Shown piece after piece: positions 60,301-64,000 of a DNA stretch of 64,000 bases (its first letter is position 1; each line of letters opens with the position of its first letter). Source of the DNA: Polyangiaceae bacterium (GTDB lineage: Bacteria; Myxococcota_A; Polyangia; Polyangiales; Polyangiaceae); assembly GCA_016712345.1 (NCBI GenBank), contig JADJRH010000011.1, positions 2,914,001-2,978,000 on the forward strand. The letters are read 5' to 3'. The position numbers and the translations under genes are program-made. A model generated the notes under the pieces. The model made no database searches and was not told the DNA's origin. It saw only the letters and a list, made by a program, of their open reading frames with translations.

Positions 60301-61220
60301 ACCGCGCCCATCGGACCCGCAACGCCTTGCGGACCCGTCGGACCCATTGCGCCGTCGACTCCTGTTGGGCCTACCGCGCCCGTTGCACCCGTTGGACCGA
60401 CCGCGCCTGTGGCGCCCATCGGACCTTGCGGCCCGGTTGGACCTACCGCGCCCATCGGACCCGCGACACCCTGCGGACCCGTCGGACCGATGGCGCCTGT
60501 CGCACCCGTCGGGCCAGTCGGACCTACCGCGCCCATCGGACCCGCGGGGCCGGCAACACCTTGTGGACCCGTTGGACCCACCGCGCCCATCGGACCCGCG
60601 GGGCCGGCAACACCTTGTGGACCCGCCGGGCCGGCGGGCCCCGTGGGCCCAAGTGCACCGGCGGGCCCGGCTGGACCCGCCGGACCATCGACACCGGCGG
60701 GCCCCTCGGGGCCGGTGGGGCCCGTGGGCCCGACAAGCCCGAGCGTGGGGCCCACCCATTCACCGTTTTCGTTGATGACTTCAGTGCCGTTGATGGTGAC
60801 CGAATTGGGGTGAATATCCCCGTTGACATCTTCCGCCAAAAGTGCATACGGCACGCTCTGCACGGGAGATCGCGGCAACAGTTCGGGCTCCTCGCCGATC
60901 GTGATGCCGAAGTAGCGAAGCGATCCATCAAAGACGGTGTCGCCGAACGGCACGACTGAACCGAGCGACACGGAGTAGTAGCCCTCGTCGAATGTGATCG
61001 TGTGCTCTTCGGACCAAATTGGGGTTTGCGCGTCGGGAGCGTCGTAAATCGAAAACACCACGTTCAACGAGCCGCTGATCGGGGCGTTTTCGGCATCGAA
61101 CAAGCGCCCCTGGTTCGTGATGGTGTGCGGCACATCGGCTCGCGCGGTTGCTACGCTCAGCGACAGGCTCCCGGCCAGCATCGCAACGGATACCAAGCGT
61201 CGAATCGTGCGAGTCCTCAT
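57301..61220 (-). CDS. Giant collagen-like surface protein (one-base frameshift in the repeat)
   Basis: About 1,300 residues in two frames. From ATG 61220: signal RRLVSVAMLAGSLSLSVATA, then a beta domain (TITNQGRLFDAENAPISGSL, NVVFSIYDAPDAQTPIWSEE, PRSPVQSVPYALLAEDVNGD) frequent at the N-terminus of surface proteins. About 780 residues of Gly-x-y repeats follow (GPTGPTGATGATGAV, GPTGPQGVAGPMGAV). A non-collagenous C-terminal head (FIIKFTSATTGGNSLLFDNG, GLYARSATSGNGQAIYSDQF, FQWHIVANRADEV) ends the protein. The frame changes at about 60197-60200: GGCCCACTG has three C where the equivalent unit at 59953-59960 has four. Probably trimeric, fibre-like, exported. Confidence 0.85.
58390..60740 (-). 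repeat. 45-bp modular collagen repeats
   Basis: About 50 modules of 45 bp, each five Gly-x-y triplets, in a few module types reshuffled in blocks. Near identical DNA over hundreds of bases makes this region prone to slippage and misassembly. The long antisense frames are only a consequence of the repeat. Confidence 0.9.
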
Positions 61221-61530
61221 GCGCGCTTGTCCCTTCATTGGCTGGGCGTTTGACCCAGCGGTGAAGTCAGCCCAAGGGAACCGACCCCACAAGCTTTCAG
61301 GCTACGGGAATTCGCCGCAAGCGGTCAACATCTCGATTCGGTCGGCCCCCCGCGCGGCCCATTTTTTCTGAGCGCCCGGCACGAGCGGTCGCCGATGCGG
61401 AGACGTGTCGCGCTCGGGCGTTGCTGCAGCACGGACTCGCCGAGGGAGCCCGGTGTCACACTCACACGGGTTCGGACGTGTCTAGGATACAGTCAGTGCT
61501 CAACGCGCGTCAATTTGAGATTGGCTTTTT

Positions 61531-62019
61531 CTACAACGATTTTTTTCTTGCGGTTGGCTTGTTCACAGTGGCCTTTGGCGCGGGTGACACCTCTTTTTTC
61601 GCTGGCTTTTTTGCTGAGACAACCTTCTTGGCGACGGTTTTTTTGGAGGCCGCCGGCCCGCCTTTCGATTTCATTTCACACCAGGCTCGGACGATAGCGC
61701 CAATATCGTCTTTGGCCGCGTCGGCTTCTTCCACACTCGCCACGTTGAGAAAGCGCGCGGTATCACCCGTTCCGATGAGTCTGGGATGGTTCCCCGGGAT
61801 CGTCGCGCCGGTATGGAACATGAGACTCGCGTGCTTTTTGGCGCGAGGGTAGAAGCTCGCCAAGTTGCCTTCAAACGTGAAGGTGGGCGCTTGCCATTTG
61901 ATGCACTCGTCGATGCGGTTGTCGGCGTTGAGAATGATTTCGCGCACGCGAAGCACCACGTTTTTCATGGGGCTTTCGTACTTGTCAAACCACGCGTCGA
62001 CCTCGGCTCGTTTGGGCAT
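61531..62019 (-). CDS. DUF1801 (YdhG-like) protein with histone-H1-like tail
   Basis: 162 residues, ATG 62019 after GGAGGAG. DUF1801 core: VDAWFDKYESPMKNVVLRVR, EIILNADNRIDECIKWQAPT, FTFEGNLASFYPRAKKHASL and MFHTGATIPGNHPRLIGTG. The last ~50 residues are Lys/Ala/Pro-rich (KKTVAKKVVSAKKPAKKEVS), like eukaryotic H1 or AlgP tails, suggesting nucleic-acid binding. Cytosolic; function unknown. Confidence 0.85.
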   Translation of the reverse strand: MPKRAEVDAWFDKYESPMKNVVLRVREIILNADNRIDECIKWQAPTFTFEGNLASFYPRAKKHASLMFHTGATIPGNHPRLIGTGDTARFLNVASVEEADAAKDDIGAIVRAWCEMKSKGGPAASKKTVAKKVVSAKKPAKKEVSPAPKATVNKPTARKKSL

Positions 62020-62132
62020 GACGATCTCCTCCGGCGCGGGAGGAGATCCTCTCGACGATGGGTTGTCAAGCTTTCAGGAGGCTCGGGGCGACGACGGGTC
62101 GCGAAGGTTCGCGGTGCGTTGGATAGACGGCG

Positions 62133-62190
62133 CGTTCACGCGCGCGAATGAACAGTGCGACTGAAATTGGGGTGGCGAGGGATGGGTAGA
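62133..62190 (-). repeat. Dispersed intergenic element, right half in reverse orientation
   Basis: GTTCACGCGCGCGAATGAAC, AGTGCGACTGAAATTGG, then ATGGGTAGA at 62182. It is the only copy placed before a plus-strand gene, and its orientation is reversed accordingly. The octamer coincides with the kinase start codon. Confidence 0.65.
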
Positions 62191-64000
62191 AACGAGGTGC
62201 TGGGCCTGTCCGAAAAAATCTGCTTTACTCTCGCGGAAGTTGTGGACCAGCCGCCCGAAACAATTCTCCAGCGTCTAAAAGCGCTCGTTTTCCCGGCCAA
62301 GCTCTCTGCCGAGGATGCGCGGTGCGTGGAGGACGAGCGCACGGAAGCCAATCGAGAACGGACAGCGGCGATCCTTCCCATTGTAGCGCTTATCGAAATC
62401 GCGATGTTGTGGGTGTTTCGCCCGCTGCCTGAAGCGAAAGCCGCGCCGTTTCGGGAGGGCGTGTTCTTCATTCACCTCGTTGTGTTGCCCATCAACCTGG
62501 CACTTCTGACAGTGGCGAATGTGGCAAATCGCTGGAAAATGCGGGTCATGTGGCTCGGTGATGCGGTGTTGGTAACTGCCGCGGCGCTTGGCCTTGCCAT
62601 TAGTCTGAATACCCACAAGTTGTCGCCCAACCTGAATGGGCTGATCGTTGCGCTGCTCACGGGAACGATCGCCATGCGGCCCACGATTGTCGGGTCTGCT
62701 CTCGCCTACGGGGGCTCGGCGTTGGGGCTTGTCGTGGGGCTCAACTATGTTCAGTCGGATCCCGATTTGCGGACTGCCAGTTTGCCCACTGGAATGGCCG
62801 CGGTCGTGCTGGCATTTGCGCTTTCGGTGCTACAAAAAAGGGCCCTGGCGCGTGAAGTGGTGCTGCGGCAAACCATTGCCCGTCAGAAAAATGAGCTGGT
62901 AAAGTGGACGGCTGAATTAGAACGTCGGGTCCAGCAACAAGTGGCTGAAACGCTGGCGAGGACCAATCAGGTGCGGGCGCTTGATGCTCAACTCCGGGTG
63001 AAGGTGCAGGGCAGGTCGAGGGAGCTTGCGCGCGCACTCCAGGCCGGTGTTTCGCCGGATGAACTCGCGCCGGGCTCCGCGTTTGCCAATCGGTTCGTGA
63101 TCGACAAGCTCATTGGTGAAGGGGCGATGGGCGATGTGTACGCCGGGCGCGATCTGACAACGGGGCAGGTGGTGGCAATCAAGCTTTTGCGGCCGTGGGA
63201 AGGAATGACGACGGTCGATGTGAAACGCTTCGTGGCGGAAGCGGGTGCTGCGGCGGCGGTGGTGCATTCGGCCATTGTGCGAACCTTCCATATCGATGTG
63301 ACTGAAGGCGGGCAGCTCTACCATGTGATGGAGTTGATTGAGGGGAAAACGCTGGAGTCGATGTTGGTCCGAGGTCGATATGATGCGGGGCAAACGGCTC
63401 GCCTCGGTGCGGTTGTTGCCGAAGCGTTGTCGGTGGCGCACGCCGCGGGGGTGGTTCACCGGGATATCAAGCCGGGGAATCTGATGTTGTGTACCAAAGC
63501 GCCGGGGGTAAAGATCTTGGACTTCGGCGTTTCAAAGCTGCGGGATGAAGAGCACGCGGCGGTTACCCACGCAGGTCAGGTGATTGGCACTCCGCTCTAC
63601 ATGGCGCCGGAGCAGGTGGTGACCGGCGCGACAATTACGGGAGCCGCCGATGTGTACGCATTGGGTCAGGTGCTTTACGAGATGCTGGTGGGCGAGCCGG
63701 CGTTCGCGGGCCGAACGGTGGGCGACGTCATGCGCGCTCATGTGTCAGAAGCGGCCGTACCGGTGCGAGTGCGGAGCGGAGGTACACCGGCGGATTTGTC
63801 AGGTTTGCTCGACGCGTGTTTATCCAAAGACCCCGATCAGCGGCCTTCGGCCGAGACTCTTGCCGCGGCGTTGGGCACGCTGGCCGACTCAATGGGCGCG
63901 CCGCCGCTGCCGGCGCTCGGTCCGCCGCGGTTCGCAAAGACGGGCACGGGGATCGACCAGCTGCCGTCGATAGGCGACTTTGGGGATACCGAAACAACGT
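62182..64000 (+). CDS. Membrane-sensor Ser/Thr protein kinase (cut by window edge)
   Basis: Open from ATG 62182 to the end of the window (over 606 codons). Residues ~58-215 contain six or seven hydrophobic segments (TAAILPIVALIEIAMLWVFR, FFIHLVVLPINLALLTVANV, GLIVALLTGTIAMRPTIVGS, AAVVLAFALSVLQKRALA), a polytopic sensor. A coiled coil at ~230-285 follows. The kinase starts near 303: IDKLIGEGAMGDVYAGRDL (P-loop), VAIKLLRP (Lys), HRDIKPGNLMLC (catalytic loop), ILDFGVSKL, GTPLYMAPEQV. All catalytic residues are present. It is a Hanks-type kinase with the myxobacterial layout of an N-terminal membrane region joined to a cytosolic kinase. The C-terminus lies outside the window. GTG 62197 is an alternative start. 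Confidence 0.85.
   Translation, partial: MGRNEVLGLSEKICFTLAEVVDQPPETILQRLKALVFPAKLSAEDARCVEDERTEANRERTAAILPIVALIEIAMLWVFRPLPEAKAAPFREGVFFIHLVVLPINLALLTVANVANRWKMRVMWLGDAVLVTAAALGLAISLNTHKLSPNLNGLIVALLTGTIAMRPTIVGSALAYGGSALGLVVGLNYVQSDPDLRTASLPTGMAAVVLAFALSVLQKRALAREVVLRQTIARQKNELVKWTAELERRVQQQVAETLARTNQVRALDAQLRVKVQGRSRELARALQAGVSPDELAPGSAFANRFVIDKLIGEGAMGDVYAGRDLTTGQVVAIKLLRPWEGMTTVDVKRFVAEAGAAAAVVHSAIVRTFHIDVTEGGQLYHVMELIEGKTLESMLVRGRYDAGQTARLGAVVAEALSVAHAAGVVHRDIKPGNLMLCTKAPGVKILDFGVSKLRDEEHAAVTHAGQVIGTPLYMAPEQVVTGATITGAADVYALGQVLYEMLVGEPAFAGRTVGDVMRAHVSEAAVPVRVRSGGTPADLSGLLDACLSKDPDQRPSAETLAAALGTLADSMGAPPLPALGPPRFAKTGTGIDQLPSIGDFGDTETT

Noticed and set aside
58225..60813. Long plus-strand frames (up to 862 codons) rich in Cys, Arg, Ala or Pro across the collagen region
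   Set aside because: They are antisense shadows of the 45-bp collagen repeat, with no start signal or non-repetitive domain.

Overview
The window looks like a stretch of high-GC chromosome from a free-living myxobacterium-type Gram-negative (Myxococcota, probably near Polyangiales). The clues are many secreted lipoproteins with Cys-rich repeat arrays, TSP3/OmpA and collagen-like surface proteins, a Ser/Thr kinase fused to a membrane sensor, a CxxCH/beta-propeller lipoprotein, and SUMF1/FGE proteins linked to MoxR. No rRNA, integrase, reverse transcriptase or CRISPR array was found. Much of the window is accessory DNA: defence-type genes, gene relics and dispersed repeats.

Layout. 1-3 kb: two C-terminal pieces of an RdrB-like adenosine deaminase flank a membrane protein, followed by a Uma2 nuclease gene broken by a 7-bp duplication. 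3-6.3 kb: secreted/lipoprotein genes and a DUF6232 protein. 6.4-11.7 kb: an Rpn-type nuclease gene, relics of it, tandem arrays, a phage-tail-like protein and a 2H phosphoesterase. 11.8-15.2 kb: a Cys-rich lipoprotein and a heparinase-like lyase. 15.5-22 kb: a second Rpn nuclease, a SUKH protein with a partner, an AAA-ATPase/nuclease, a Cys-rich lipoprotein, and an antitoxin-like gene beside a collapsed HNH gene. 22.2-30 kb: the most interesting block (below). 30-36 kb: small accessory genes, an orphan HflX N-domain, a HEPN pair, DUF4419 and DUF6304. 36-46 kb: surface lipoproteins, an esterase, a degenerate M48 protein with a POT transporter, and a degenerate signal peptidase. 46-54 kb: a split tRNA-like sequence, small secreted proteins, DUF1906, arsM/arsR and a CDGSH protein. 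54-64 kb: OmpA/TSP3, TPR and collagen-like surface proteins, DUF1801 and a kinase running off the right edge.

Central block (22.2-30 kb). A minus-strand operon encodes an EAD-type adaptor (28803-29951), a MoxR AAA+ ATPase (27789-28796) and a 1,072-residue membrane protein with a degenerate vWA-like region and a C-terminal FGE/C-type-lectin-fold domain (24596-27814). A second, shorter membrane-anchored FGE gene lies next to it (22209-23194, frameshifted). The last variable segments of the two FGE domains differ at 14 nucleotides, all at codon positions 1 or 2 and none at position 3. They lie between 29 bp and 40 bp of perfect identity and are followed by a shared pyrimidine tract and hairpin. 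This is the signature expected of diversity-generating retroelement (DGR) target sites in a MoxR/vWA-type conflict system. The reverse transcriptase and template repeat must lie outside the window if this is right.

Two genome-scale features overlay the genes. One is a roughly 140-bp intergenic element (at least eight copies, plus partial ones), nearly always upstream of minus-strand genes, carrying two CTACCCAT octamers and ending in the palindrome TTCGCGCGCGTGAA. The other is the octamer itself, about 30 times in 64 kb against 1-2 expected. Several genes carry 1-2 nt frameshifts; some may be assembly errors rather than biology.
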